In this document: in pieces, positions 53,926 through 61,647 of the stretch | How the letters are laid out: every line of letters starts with the position of its first letter | Numbering within the stretch: position 1 is the first letter of the stretch | Source of the DNA: an uncultured Desulfobulbus sp. | GTDB taxonomy: Bacteria; Desulfobacterota; Desulfobulbia; Desulfobulbales; Desulfobulbaceae | DNA length: 64,000 nt | Reading direction: 5' to 3' | Assembly (NCBI RefSeq): GCF_963665445.1 | Contig: NZ_OY762276.1 | Span: 2,202,001-2,266,000 of the forward strand | Made by a program: the position numbers and the translations under genes | Notes under the pieces: generated by a model | Seen by the model: the letters and a program-made list of their open reading frames with translations, nothing else | Databases searched by the model: none | Told to the model about the DNA's origin: nothing

Positions 53926-54057
53926 TTAACGGTACATCGAGCCCCCACATCGGGGACATACAGGCAATTTATCTTCATCCTTTTTTATGACGATTTTTTC
54001 TCCACAGGTCATGCAGATATAGGTTCCCTCTCCCGGACGGTCTCCTGTACATTTCAT
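53926..54057 (-). CDS. Small zinc-ribbon protein, 43 residues
   Basis: It reads MKCTGDRPGEGTYICMTCGE to the stop at 53926, with Cys15-x2-Cys18 and Cys34-x2-Cys37, a rubredoxin-like or zinc-ribbon knuckle pair. GAGGAAG lies seven bases upstream of the ATG on the minus strand, and a sigma-70-like promoter precedes it at 54136-54108. Small zinc-ribbon proteins of this form are common in anaerobic deltaproteobacteria; function is unknown. It converges with the HDOD gene. Confidence 0.75.
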   Translation of the reverse strand: MKCTGDRPGEGTYICMTCGEKIVIKKDEDKLPVCPRCGGSMYR

Positions 54058-54107
54058 CGCGACTTCCTCATTTCTCAAATAGCGTGTTTGCCCCAGATAG
54101 TTTATCT

Positions 54108-54136
54108 ATTTTATTCTTGCTCTATCCAGAGATCAA
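54108..54136 (-). promoter_or_regulatory. Candidate sigma-70 promoter of the zinc-ribbon gene
   Basis: On the minus strand: TTGATC (54136-54131), 17 bp, TAAAAT (54113-54108). The start codon at 54057 would lie about 45 bp downstream of the transcription start. Confidence 0.4.
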
Positions 54137-54360
54137 AAAAAATCTTTGTGCGTGATTGGGCATCAACGGTATTTGCGCTGACCACCAACACGCACACACC
54201 AACACAGGTTATCCATCCCCAAATGGATGCCTTGGGAAAAGTCAGCATTCCAAGCAAAAAACACTTAAAAAAACAAGTTAGTTACGAATCATTAACCGTC
54301 ATTTGGGGCTCTTTACCAAAACGGCAGGCCATCACTTTCCCACGTCCTTGAACAGGCTAC

Positions 54361-54398
54361 AAACGTTTTCCCCCTTGCTTGTTTTCAAACGAACGTTT
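54361..54398 (+). promoter_or_regulatory. Candidate TetR-type operators upstream of the regulator gene
   Basis: Two related palindromes: AAACGTTT (54361-54368) and AAACG-AA-CGTTT (54387-54398), 26 bp apart. They lie 44-80 bp before the TetR ATG. The second sits in the spacer of a weak -35/-10 pair (TTGCTT 54375, TAATTT 54398), so binding would block transcription. The remaining bases between 54137 and 54360 show nothing I can support. Confidence 0.45.
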
Positions 54399-54441
54399 AA
54401 TTTATTTTCTCCAACGGCACAATCACAGTGAGGCACCTTTT

Positions 54442-55119
54442 ATGAAAACGACTCAGGCCGGGGGGTCAACACAAGTTTCCACCAGGGAAAAAATCATCCA
54501 GGCAGCCGTGGAGCTTTTTGCCGAAAAAGGGCTGGATGCGACTTCAATGCGTGACATCACCAACCAGGCAGGGGTGAATCTGGCGGCAATCAATTACCAC
54601 TTCGGGTCAAAAAAGGGCCTCATCGCCGAGGTTTTCTCCACCAATCTCGATCCGCTCAATACCGCACGGCTCGCCCGCCTGGATCAACTTGTCCATGAGC
54701 AGAACACTCCCTCACTTGAAGCGGTACTCGATGCCTTTATTGGCCCGGTGGTCCAGTATTATCTGGACGCGCCCAAGGGAAACAACGCTTTCATGCGCCT
54801 GATGAGCCGGTGTTTGAACGAACCGTCAAGCCATATCGAGCACGTCAAGCACCATTTCGATCCCCTGATGGAGCGCTTCGAGGCCGTCTTTACCCGGGCC
54901 CTGCCGGATCACAGCCCCACGGAGATCTTCTGGGGGCTGCACTTCACCATTGGCACTGTCCACCACACCCTCGCCGTGCTCAGCCAGTTGCAGCATCTGC
55001 CCCACTGCCCTGAAGAACCCATTATCGGGGAACATGTCGCCCAATACCTGATCGCCTATACCGCAGCCGGCATGCGAGCCCAGCATCTCCCTCCGAACCA
55101 TTCACCATCAGTCATCTAG
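54442..55119 (+). CDS. TetR family transcriptional regulator
   Basis: The 225-residue protein has an N-terminal TetR HTH domain: STREKIIQAAVELFAEKGLD, then MRDITNQAGVNLAAINYHFG at about 38-57. The C-terminal ligand-binding domain has helices with YYLDAPKGNNAFMRLMSRCL. ATG 54442 is preferred, since GTGAGG lies about 8 bases upstream; a frame from 54379 would read through the operator. It precedes an MFS efflux gene by six bases, so it most likely controls that pump and itself in response to a toxic small molecule. It resembles CerR/YbiH-like TetR proteins. Confidence 0.9.
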   Translation: MKTTQAGGSTQVSTREKIIQAAVELFAEKGLDATSMRDITNQAGVNLAAINYHFGSKKGLIAEVFSTNLDPLNTARLARLDQLVHEQNTPSLEAVLDAFIGPVVQYYLDAPKGNNAFMRLMSRCLNEPSSHIEHVKHHFDPLMERFEAVFTRALPDHSPTEIFWGLHFTIGTVHHTLAVLSQLQHLPHCPEEPIIGEHVAQYLIAYTAAGMRAQHLPPNHSPSVI

Positions 55120-55125
55120 AGCAGC

Positions 55126-56346
55126 ATGAACGCACACCAACAGTCCGGGCATCCCAAGGCAACCGCGCCCGTCAATCTTCTGCACCTCACCCTTATCTTT
55201 TCCGCCCTCTCCGCCTTTGCGCCCCTAGCGACCGACATGTATCTGGCCAGCTTTCCCCAGCTTGCCCAGAGCCTGCACACCGATATCGGCAAGGTGGCAC
55301 TCGGTCTCTCCATCTATTTTCTTGGGCTTTCCGTGGGGCAACTGGTCTACGGCCCGTTGATCGATCGATTCGGCAGAAAAGGACCGCTCTTGCTCGGTAT
55401 TCTTCTCTTTGCCCTCAGCTCGGCATTGATCGTCGTTGCCGGCTCGATTGAATGTTTCCTTGTACTCCGTCTCCTCCAGGCCATCGGCGGATGCGCGGGC
55501 ATGGTGGTCAGCAGGGCCATGATCAGCGATCTGTTGGATGAGCGGGAGGCCGCGCGTTTCTTCTCGTTGATGATGGTCGTCTCCGGTATCGGCCCGATCG
55601 TGGCACCGATCCTCGGTGGCTATTTGATCAGTTTTGCCGGCTGGCAGGCCATCTTTGTTTTTCTCACCCTCCTCGGCCTGAGTTGCCTGGTAGCCACACA
55701 GTTCATGATTCCGGAAACCCTGGAACCGAAGGCCAAGCAACCGCTAGAAGTGAGTGCCATTGTCCGTACCTTTGGCCGCCTGCTGGTTCGCCGCAGGTTC
55801 ATGATCCCGACACTGCTCGGCTCAGCGGTTCTCGGCGGTATTTTTGCCTTTATCAGCGGCGCCCCCTTTGTCTACATGCAGCTCTACGGGGTGAGCAAAG
55901 TCAACTTCGGCTGGGTCTTTGGCATCAATGCCATCGGCATCACCCTTGCAGCCCAGGCCAATCGCATGCTGCTGCAGCGGTTCAGCACCACAACCCTGAT
56001 GCAAGCCGGTCTGTTGGTGCACATTGGCTGTGCCGTGCTCCTCTATGCCTGCGCGGCAAAGCTCTCGCTGCCCCTGCTTGTTCTCTCTATCTGGCTCTGC
56101 CTGGCACCCATTCCGGTCATCGCCGCCAATGCAACCGCCCTGGCCATGAACGCCTGTGCGCAGGATCGCGGCAGCGGCTCGGCCATTATCGGCGTGCTCC
56201 AGTTTGCCTTGGCCAGCCTGGCCAGCGGTGCGATCGGCCTGTTGCACAACGAGACCATCTATCCCATGGTAGGGCTCATGCTTGGTTGCAGTCTCCTGGG
56301 TGGCATGGTCTCCCTGACTGACCGCATGCTCCCCAAGCGCACGTAA
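55126..56346 (+). CDS. Bcr/CflA family MFS drug efflux transporter
   Basis: A 406-residue inner-membrane proton antiporter with about 12 hydrophobic helices. The motif between helices 2 and 3, LVYGPLIDRFGRKGPLLLG, and the TDMYLASFPQLAQSL segment near the N-terminus are characteristic of the Bcr/CflA subgroup (bicyclomycin, chloramphenicol and related exporters). The actual substrate cannot be told. It is coupled to the tetR gene with a 6-bp gap. No outer-membrane partner is nearby. Confidence 0.9.
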   Translation: MNAHQQSGHPKATAPVNLLHLTLIFSALSAFAPLATDMYLASFPQLAQSLHTDIGKVALGLSIYFLGLSVGQLVYGPLIDRFGRKGPLLLGILLFALSSALIVVAGSIECFLVLRLLQAIGGCAGMVVSRAMISDLLDEREAARFFSLMMVVSGIGPIVAPILGGYLISFAGWQAIFVFLTLLGLSCLVATQFMIPETLEPKAKQPLEVSAIVRTFGRLLVRRRFMIPTLLGSAVLGGIFAFISGAPFVYMQLYGVSKVNFGWVFGINAIGITLAAQANRMLLQRFSTTTLMQAGLLVHIGCAVLLYACAAKLSLPLLVLSIWLCLAPIPVIAANATALAMNACAQDRGSGSAIIGVLQFALASLASGAIGLLHNETIYPMVGLMLGCSLLGGMVSLTDRMLPKRT

Positions 56347-56750
56347 AATCAGTGCTCCGAAACAATTCTTTGGTACACTCAGAGGGCATCGAGGTAAAAA
56401 ATTCAGTCCAGTTCACCAAATTTTTCTGGATTTTCCCTTGTTGAATGTTTTCAGAACCGTGTATGTTCGCACCCATTTAGGTTCATTAGATCTTCGCGAC
56501 CTTATCCACAATCATTCTCGCAACAATCCTCGAGGGTGACATATTAGGGTGAGTTCTCATCAACGAGGTTCTTCACCTTGTTCGAAACGACAGAAGGAAG
56601 AGATCGAACCTCCACAGGCAAAACGATCTCGGGCCTGTCATCTCGGACTTCGGAACATACGTATTTTACTGGACCTGGCTTCGTCCATTGTCTTGTTTGA
56701 CGAGGCTATCAACATTCATACCCACCGCGGTTACTGCTGAGGAGTCCCGC
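56347..56750. other. 404-bp gap before the electron-transfer operon, with hairpins
   Basis: No convincing gene or consensus promoter is visible. Two hairpins can form: GAGGTTC (56565-56571) with GAACCTC (56606-56612), and CAGGC (56615-56619) with GCCTG (56633-56637). They could belong to an mRNA leader for the downstream operon. A TGGTACACT extended -10-like site lies near 56373, without a good -35 box. Confidence 0.4.
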
Positions 56751-57209
56751 ATGTCCTCTGAACAACCATCCCTGGAAGCAATACTGGCTGGCTACAATCA
56801 AGACAGAGACAATCTCATCCCCCTGTTGCAGGAAATCCAGGAACAGTTTCAATATCTCGCCCCCGAGGCGGTGACCGCCGTGGCGGACCATCTCAACCTC
56901 TCGGAAAACGATGTCTTCGGCGTGGCCACCTTTTACGCCCAGTTTCGCTTTGTGCCGCCTGGGTTGCACCACATCAAGGTCTGCGAGGGCACGGCCTGCC
57001 ATGTACGCGGTTCCGACCGCATTCTCGAATCCATCAGCCGCACCACCGGCATCGCCCCCGGCCAGACCAGCCCGGACGGCAAATTCAGCCTCGAGCGGGT
57101 GGCCTGTTTCGGCTCCTGCGCCCTGGCACCGGTGGTGGTGGTGGATGACAAGGTATACGGCCGCATGACCGCACCGAAAACGCAAAAGCTCATTGAGGAG
57201 AAGAAATGA
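56751..57209 (+). CDS. NuoE/HydC-like [2Fe-2S] subunit
   Basis: The small thioredoxin-like ferredoxin subunit of NAD(P)H-oxidising complexes. The 152 residues start at ATG 56751 with GAGGAG upstream. The [2Fe-2S] ligands are Cys78, Cys83 (CEGTAC), Cys119 and Cys123 (CFGSC). The family opening, LIPLLQEIQEQFQYLAPEAV, is clear. It overlaps the NuoF-like gene by ATGA. The genome context (a NuoF homolog with ferredoxin domains and Nfn-type subunits, but no membrane Nuo subunits) argues for a soluble bifurcating enzyme and against complex I. Confidence 0.93.
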   Translation: MSSEQPSLEAILAGYNQDRDNLIPLLQEIQEQFQYLAPEAVTAVADHLNLSENDVFGVATFYAQFRFVPPGLHHIKVCEGTACHVRGSDRILESISRTTGIAPGQTSPDGKFSLERVACFGSCALAPVVVVDDKVYGRMTAPKTQKLIEEKK

Positions 57210-59059
57210 GTTTCTCAGCGCGACAAGAACAGGCTCAGGCCGTCTGGCAGGCATTCGTGCGACCCGAGCGCTTACGGGTCCTGATCGGTTCCGCCACCTG
57301 CGGCCGCGCCGCGGGTTCGCTGGAGGTGATGCAGGCCTTTCACCAGGAACTGGCGACCGCCGGTCTGACCGAGGCCACCGATGTGGTCGAGGTCGGCTGT
57401 CTGGGGATGTGCTATGCCGAGGTCCTGGTGGAACTCCGTGGCCGCGATGGCAAGCGGGTGCTCTATCAGGGGGTCGAGCCGCGTCATGTGGCGGATCTGG
57501 TCAAATCCCAATTGGTCCATGGCGAAATCTACCAGCCCCTGGCCCTTGCGGTGGTGGAGGGAGAGGACGATCAGGTGCCCGGATTTAACGAGTTGCCGAT
57601 GATTCAGCCCCAGGTGCGGATCGTCCTGCGTAACTGCGGCATCATTGATCCGAGCAACATCGACCATTACCTTGCCCGCGGCGGCTACATGGGCATCACC
57701 CGTGCATTTGCCATGGGACCCGATCAAGTGATCGAGGAGATGAAGGCCTCTGGGTTGCGCGGCCGTGGCGGTGCTGGTTTTCCCACCGGGATGAAATGGG
57801 GTTTTGCCCGCAAATCAGTAGCTGACCAGAAATACGTGATCTGCAACGCCGACGAGGGTGATCCCGGTGCCTTTATGGACCGCTCCGTGTTGGAAGGCGA
57901 TCCCCATGCTGTGCTGGAGGGCTTGCTCATTGCCGGCTATGCCATCGGCGCTACTGTCGGCTATGTCTACTGCCGTGCCGAATACCCGTTGGCCATCGAG
58001 AGGCTGCAGGGCGCCATTGCCCAGATGCGGCAACATGGTTTACTGGGAGCCAACATTCTCGGCTCCGGTTTTGATTTTACAATCAAGATCAAGAAGGGGG
58101 CCGGTGCCTTTGTCTGCGGCGAGGAGACCTCGCTGATGCAGTCGATCGAGGGCAAACGCGGCATGCCGCTCTCCAAGCCGCCCTTCCCGGCGGTTTCCGG
58201 CCTGTTCGGCAAGCCGACCAACATCAACAATGTCGAAACCCTGGCCGCGGTCTCGGCGATCATGGAAAAAGGCGCCCCGTGGTACGCAGGCTTTGGCACG
58301 GAAAAGAGCCGCGGCACCAAGACCTTTGCCCTGGCCGGCAAAATCAACCGCACCGGCCTGATCGAGGTCCCCATGGGCATCCCCCTGAAAACGATCATCG
58401 AGGATGTCGGCGGCGGCGTGCTTGGCGGAAAGGCCTTCAAGGCGGTGCAGACCGGTGGGCCGTCCGGCGGCTGTATCCCGGCCCAGTTCATCGACCTGCC
58501 GGTTGACTATGAACATCTGGCCAAGGTGGGCTCGATCATGGGCTCCGGCGGCATGATCGTGATCGACAACGAGTCCTGCATGGTCGACATGGCCCGCTAC
58601 TTCCTCACCTTCACCGAAAACGAATCCTGCGGCAAGTGCGTGCCCTGCCGCATGGGGACCCAGCATCTACTGCGCATCCTTACCGACATCACCCAAGGCA
58701 AAGGGAATCCCGCTCAGATCGAGACCCTGCGCAAGATCGGCGATACCATGAAGAGCGCCTCCCTCTGCGGCCTGGGGCAGACAGCGGCCAACCCGGTGCT
58801 CACCACGCTTCGCTATTTCGAGGACGAGTACCGCGCCCACATCGAGGACCACAAATGTCCGGCCGGCGCCTGCCGCGCCCTGATTGAGTTCAGTATCGAC
58901 CCGGCCCGCTGCACCGGTTGCGGTGCATGCAGGCGTGCCTGTCCGGTGGAGGCGATCACTGGTGAGAAAAAACAGGCGCACCTCATCAACCAAGAGCTCT
59001 GCATCCAGTGCGGCTCCTGCCGCCAGGTGTGCAAATTCGAGGCAGTGCTGGTTGATTGA
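57206..59059 (+). CDS. NuoF/HydB-like NADH-binding flavoprotein subunit
   Basis: The 617 residues comprise an N-terminal thioredoxin-like [2Fe-2S] domain (about 1-110, with CGRAAG and GCLGMC), the NuoF FMN/NADH core (RGRGGAGFPTGMKWGFA near 187-203 and CNADEGDPGAFMDR), an SLBB domain, and the 4Fe-4S helix bundle (ESCGKCVPCRMGTQHLL at about 472-488). A C-terminal double [4Fe-4S] ferredoxin follows (CTGCGACRRACP and CIQCGSCRQVCK, about 565-617). This is the HydB/HndC layout of bifurcating hydrogenases and related Bfu-type enzymes, where FMN is the proposed bifurcation site. NuoF of complex I lacks the two added domains. Confidence 0.95.
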   Translation: MSFSARQEQAQAVWQAFVRPERLRVLIGSATCGRAAGSLEVMQAFHQELATAGLTEATDVVEVGCLGMCYAEVLVELRGRDGKRVLYQGVEPRHVADLVKSQLVHGEIYQPLALAVVEGEDDQVPGFNELPMIQPQVRIVLRNCGIIDPSNIDHYLARGGYMGITRAFAMGPDQVIEEMKASGLRGRGGAGFPTGMKWGFARKSVADQKYVICNADEGDPGAFMDRSVLEGDPHAVLEGLLIAGYAIGATVGYVYCRAEYPLAIERLQGAIAQMRQHGLLGANILGSGFDFTIKIKKGAGAFVCGEETSLMQSIEGKRGMPLSKPPFPAVSGLFGKPTNINNVETLAAVSAIMEKGAPWYAGFGTEKSRGTKTFALAGKINRTGLIEVPMGIPLKTIIEDVGGGVLGGKAFKAVQTGGPSGGCIPAQFIDLPVDYEHLAKVGSIMGSGGMIVIDNESCMVDMARYFLTFTENESCGKCVPCRMGTQHLLRILTDITQGKGNPAQIETLRKIGDTMKSASLCGLGQTAANPVLTTLRYFEDEYRAHIEDHKCPAGACRALIEFSIDPARCTGCGACRRACPVEAITGEKKQAHLINQELCIQCGSCRQVCKFEAVLVD

Positions 59060-59112
59060 AGGACGCCAAGGAATAAACGAAACAGTTGAGTTGAACAATT
59101 CAAGGAGATTGC

Positions 59113-61614
59113 ATGGGCAGCATCAGCTTGACCATTGACGGACAAATCGTCGAGGTCCAGGAAGGTACAACGGTGCTTGAGGCCGCACGCAAGGCGGGAA
59201 TCACCATTCCCACCATCTGCGCCCACAAGGACCTTAACCCCTACGGCGCCTGCCGCATCTGCGTGGTCGAGATCGAAGGCGTACGCGGCTTTCCCACCTC
59301 CTGCACCACCCCGGCCACCCCGGGCATGCAGGTCACCACCCAGTCCGAGCGTTTGACCGAGTTGCGCAACCGTACCCTGGAGCTGATGTTCTCCGGTCAT
59401 CCCAACAGTTGCCTGGTCTGCGTCCACCGCGAGGCCTGCGAAAAGTACCGCCCGACAGCGACCAAGGCGGCCCGCTCCACCCGTTGCGGTTTCTGCGCCA
59501 ATCGCGATGAATGCGACCTGCGGGCCATGGCGCTCAAGGCCGGCAGCAACGAACTGCACCTGCCCACGCTCTACGCCTCCTACAATCTGGAGCGCGAAGA
59601 TCCCTTCATGGATCGCGACTACAACCTCTGCGTGCTCTGCGGCCGTTGCTGGCGTATCTGCGAGAAGATTCACGGGCAGCCGGCTATCTCGATCATCAAC
59701 CGCGGCAAGTGGGCCCGGATCGGCACCGCCTTTGACAAGAGCCATGTCTTTTCCGGCTGTACCTTCTGTGGGGCCTGCATCGATATCTGCCCCACCGGCA
59801 CCCTGACCGACCGCTTCGCCCGCTGGCAGGGCAAGCCGGAACAGGAGATCCCCTCGACCTGCCTGCTCTGTCCAGAAGGTTGTTCGGTGGTGGCCCAGAC
59901 CAAGGAGGGACGCCTGCTCGCCTATACCATGACCGCCTTTACCAAAGAGGCCGGCCTCTGTGCCCTGGGCCGTTTCGGGGCCGCGCAGATCGTGGCCGCG
60001 AGCAACCGGCTCACCCGGCCGCTGGTGCGTGAAGGTGAGGATTTGATCCCCATGGACTGGCAGGGGGCGATGCAAAGCGCGAGCACGGAACTGGCCAAGT
60101 ACAAAGGAAAAATCGCCCTGGTGGTCAGTGCCTCCACCCCGCGGGAAGCCCGTTATCTGTATTCGCAGATGGCTGCGCAGCTGGAGGGACAACTCCTCCT
60201 GCTGCCGGCTGAGGCGGGAGCGGATGATCCCCAGGTAGCCCTGCTGACAGACAAGGTGAAGGATGAATCCATTGCGGCCTTGATTGTCGGCGGCAACCTG
60301 GTCCCGGTTGACCTGATCCAACAGGCCGCCTTCTCGGTGGTGATCGATGCCCTGCCCTCGGCCGTGTCCGAGGCGGCAGCCGTGGTTTTGCCCGCGGCAA
60401 TCCTGAGCGAGACTGGCGGGACCTTCCGCAACGCCGAGGGCCAGATCAAGCCCATGGCCGGCTCCAGCCGGGCACCGGGCAAGGCCCAACCCGAATGGCA
60501 CATCCTCTGCGAGCTTGGCCAGTCGCTTAATCTGAGAGGCTTTGATTACAGCAGTGTTGCCGCCATCACCCCGACTATTGTCGACGATTCCTCGCCGGCA
60601 CCGATGACGGGCAACCCGCGGCAGAATGTGCGCGACCTGGTCACCCGATTCCGTGGCCATCTCCTGGCTGACATCATCCCCTCGCTTACCGCCTTTGACC
60701 TGCCCGCCACGCCCAAGGCCGTGGTTGCAGAGAGCACGGGGGAGGGATTTGCCATCCTCGAGAAACGGGAGATCGTGCCCAACATGCACTTCTTCAAGGT
60801 GCGCGCCCCACAGGTGGCCAAGTTTGCCCAGCCCGGTCAGTTCGTCATTCTCATGGCCAAGGAGACCTCGGAACGCTCACCCTTTACCCTGATCGACTGG
60901 GATGGCGAGGCTGGGACTATTTCGCTGGTCATCGAGGAGGTCGGCCGCTCCAGCCGTGAACTGGCCTCGCTGCGGGCCGGCGATACAATGGCCCATGTCA
61001 GCGGGCCGCTGGGCCTGCCGCTCACCATCGACAAAATGGGAACCGTGCTCCTGGGCGGCGGTTGCTACGGCATCGGCGCCATCCTGCCGCTGGCCCGGGC
61101 CCTGCGCCAGGCCGGTAACCGGGTAATCTGCGCCATTGAGGCATCGTCGAGCTACCTGCTCTACCTACGTGAGGAGTTGGCGGCGGTCTGCGACGAGTTG
61201 ATCATCGCCACCAAGGACGGCAGCGAAGGGGTCCGGGGCGGTATCCAGGAGGTGGTGACCCAGGTGGCGGCTCGCGAGCCGGTCAACCAGTTCATCGCCA
61301 TTGGCTGCACCTTCATGATGCGCATGGCCACCGAGGTTTCCAAGTCGCTTGCCATCCCCACCCTGGTGGCGCTCAACCCGATCATGGTCGACGGTACTGG
61401 CATGTGCGGCGCCTGCCGCGTCTCGGTGGGCACGGAAACCAAATTTGCCTGTGTCGATGGCCCGATCTTTGATGGCCATGACATCGACTGGGACGAGCTT
61501 GCCTCCAGGCGCAGCGCCTACAGCCGCCAGGAGGTCCAGGCATTGTCGCAGCAGGTCAATCTGGACGCGCTCATGCATCAACCCCATGAAGGCGGATGCG
61601 GCTGCGGCCGGTAA
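59113..61614 (+). CDS. Fusion of NuoG-like Fe-S subunit with NfnA/PyrK-like module
   Basis: The 833 residues read in order: [2Fe-2S] ferredoxin (Cys36, 47, 50, 64); a His/Cys 4Fe-4S site (HPNSCLVC, about 95-102) and CGFCANRDEC; two [4Fe-4S] motifs (CVLCGRCWRICEK and CTFCGACIDICPTG); a short molybdopterin-type Fe4S4 segment (CLLCPEGC) with a degenerate molybdopterin domain (about 255-500). From about 537 to the end comes an NfnA/PyrK-like FAD-NAD(P) module with HVSGPLGLPL, GGGCYGIGAILPLARAL and MCGACRV (about 764-770). No H-cluster motif is present, so it is not a hydrogenase. It looks like a direct wire between the NuoEF unit and the NfnB partner encoded next. Confidence 0.92.
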   Translation: MGSISLTIDGQIVEVQEGTTVLEAARKAGITIPTICAHKDLNPYGACRICVVEIEGVRGFPTSCTTPATPGMQVTTQSERLTELRNRTLELMFSGHPNSCLVCVHREACEKYRPTATKAARSTRCGFCANRDECDLRAMALKAGSNELHLPTLYASYNLEREDPFMDRDYNLCVLCGRCWRICEKIHGQPAISIINRGKWARIGTAFDKSHVFSGCTFCGACIDICPTGTLTDRFARWQGKPEQEIPSTCLLCPEGCSVVAQTKEGRLLAYTMTAFTKEAGLCALGRFGAAQIVAASNRLTRPLVREGEDLIPMDWQGAMQSASTELAKYKGKIALVVSASTPREARYLYSQMAAQLEGQLLLLPAEAGADDPQVALLTDKVKDESIAALIVGGNLVPVDLIQQAAFSVVIDALPSAVSEAAAVVLPAAILSETGGTFRNAEGQIKPMAGSSRAPGKAQPEWHILCELGQSLNLRGFDYSSVAAITPTIVDDSSPAPMTGNPRQNVRDLVTRFRGHLLADIIPSLTAFDLPATPKAVVAESTGEGFAILEKREIVPNMHFFKVRAPQVAKFAQPGQFVILMAKETSERSPFTLIDWDGEAGTISLVIEEVGRSSRELASLRAGDTMAHVSGPLGLPLTIDKMGTVLLGGGCYGIGAILPLARALRQAGNRVICAIEASSSYLLYLREELAAVCDELIIATKDGSEGVRGGIQEVVTQVAAREPVNQFIAIGCTFMMRMATEVSKSLAIPTLVALNPIMVDGTGMCGACRVSVGTETKFACVDGPIFDGHDIDWDELASRRSAYSRQEVQALSQQVNLDALMHQPHEGGCGCGR

Positions 61615-61647
61615 GCAGAATCGATTATTGAGGCAAGGTATTCAATT

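Noticed and set aside
54088..54351. An 87-codon frame between the zinc-ribbon and tetR genes
   Set aside because: No ribosome-binding site or domain; it overlaps the minus-strand promoter of the zinc-ribbon gene and ends near the operator region.
56549..56740. A 63-codon frame in the gap before the NuoE-like gene
   Set aside because: No ribosome-binding site, atypical composition, and it overlaps both hairpins; more likely untranslated leader.
58813..60789. A 658-codon minus-strand frame opposite the NuoF/NuoG-like genes
   Set aside because: It runs across the intergenic gap of two well-supported genes and encodes no known motif.
59113..61614. Reading the NuoG-like fusion as an [FeFe]-hydrogenase or formate dehydrogenase
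   Set aside because: No H-cluster cysteine motifs are present, and the molybdopterin domain is short and degenerate with no catalytic Cys or selenocysteine pattern.
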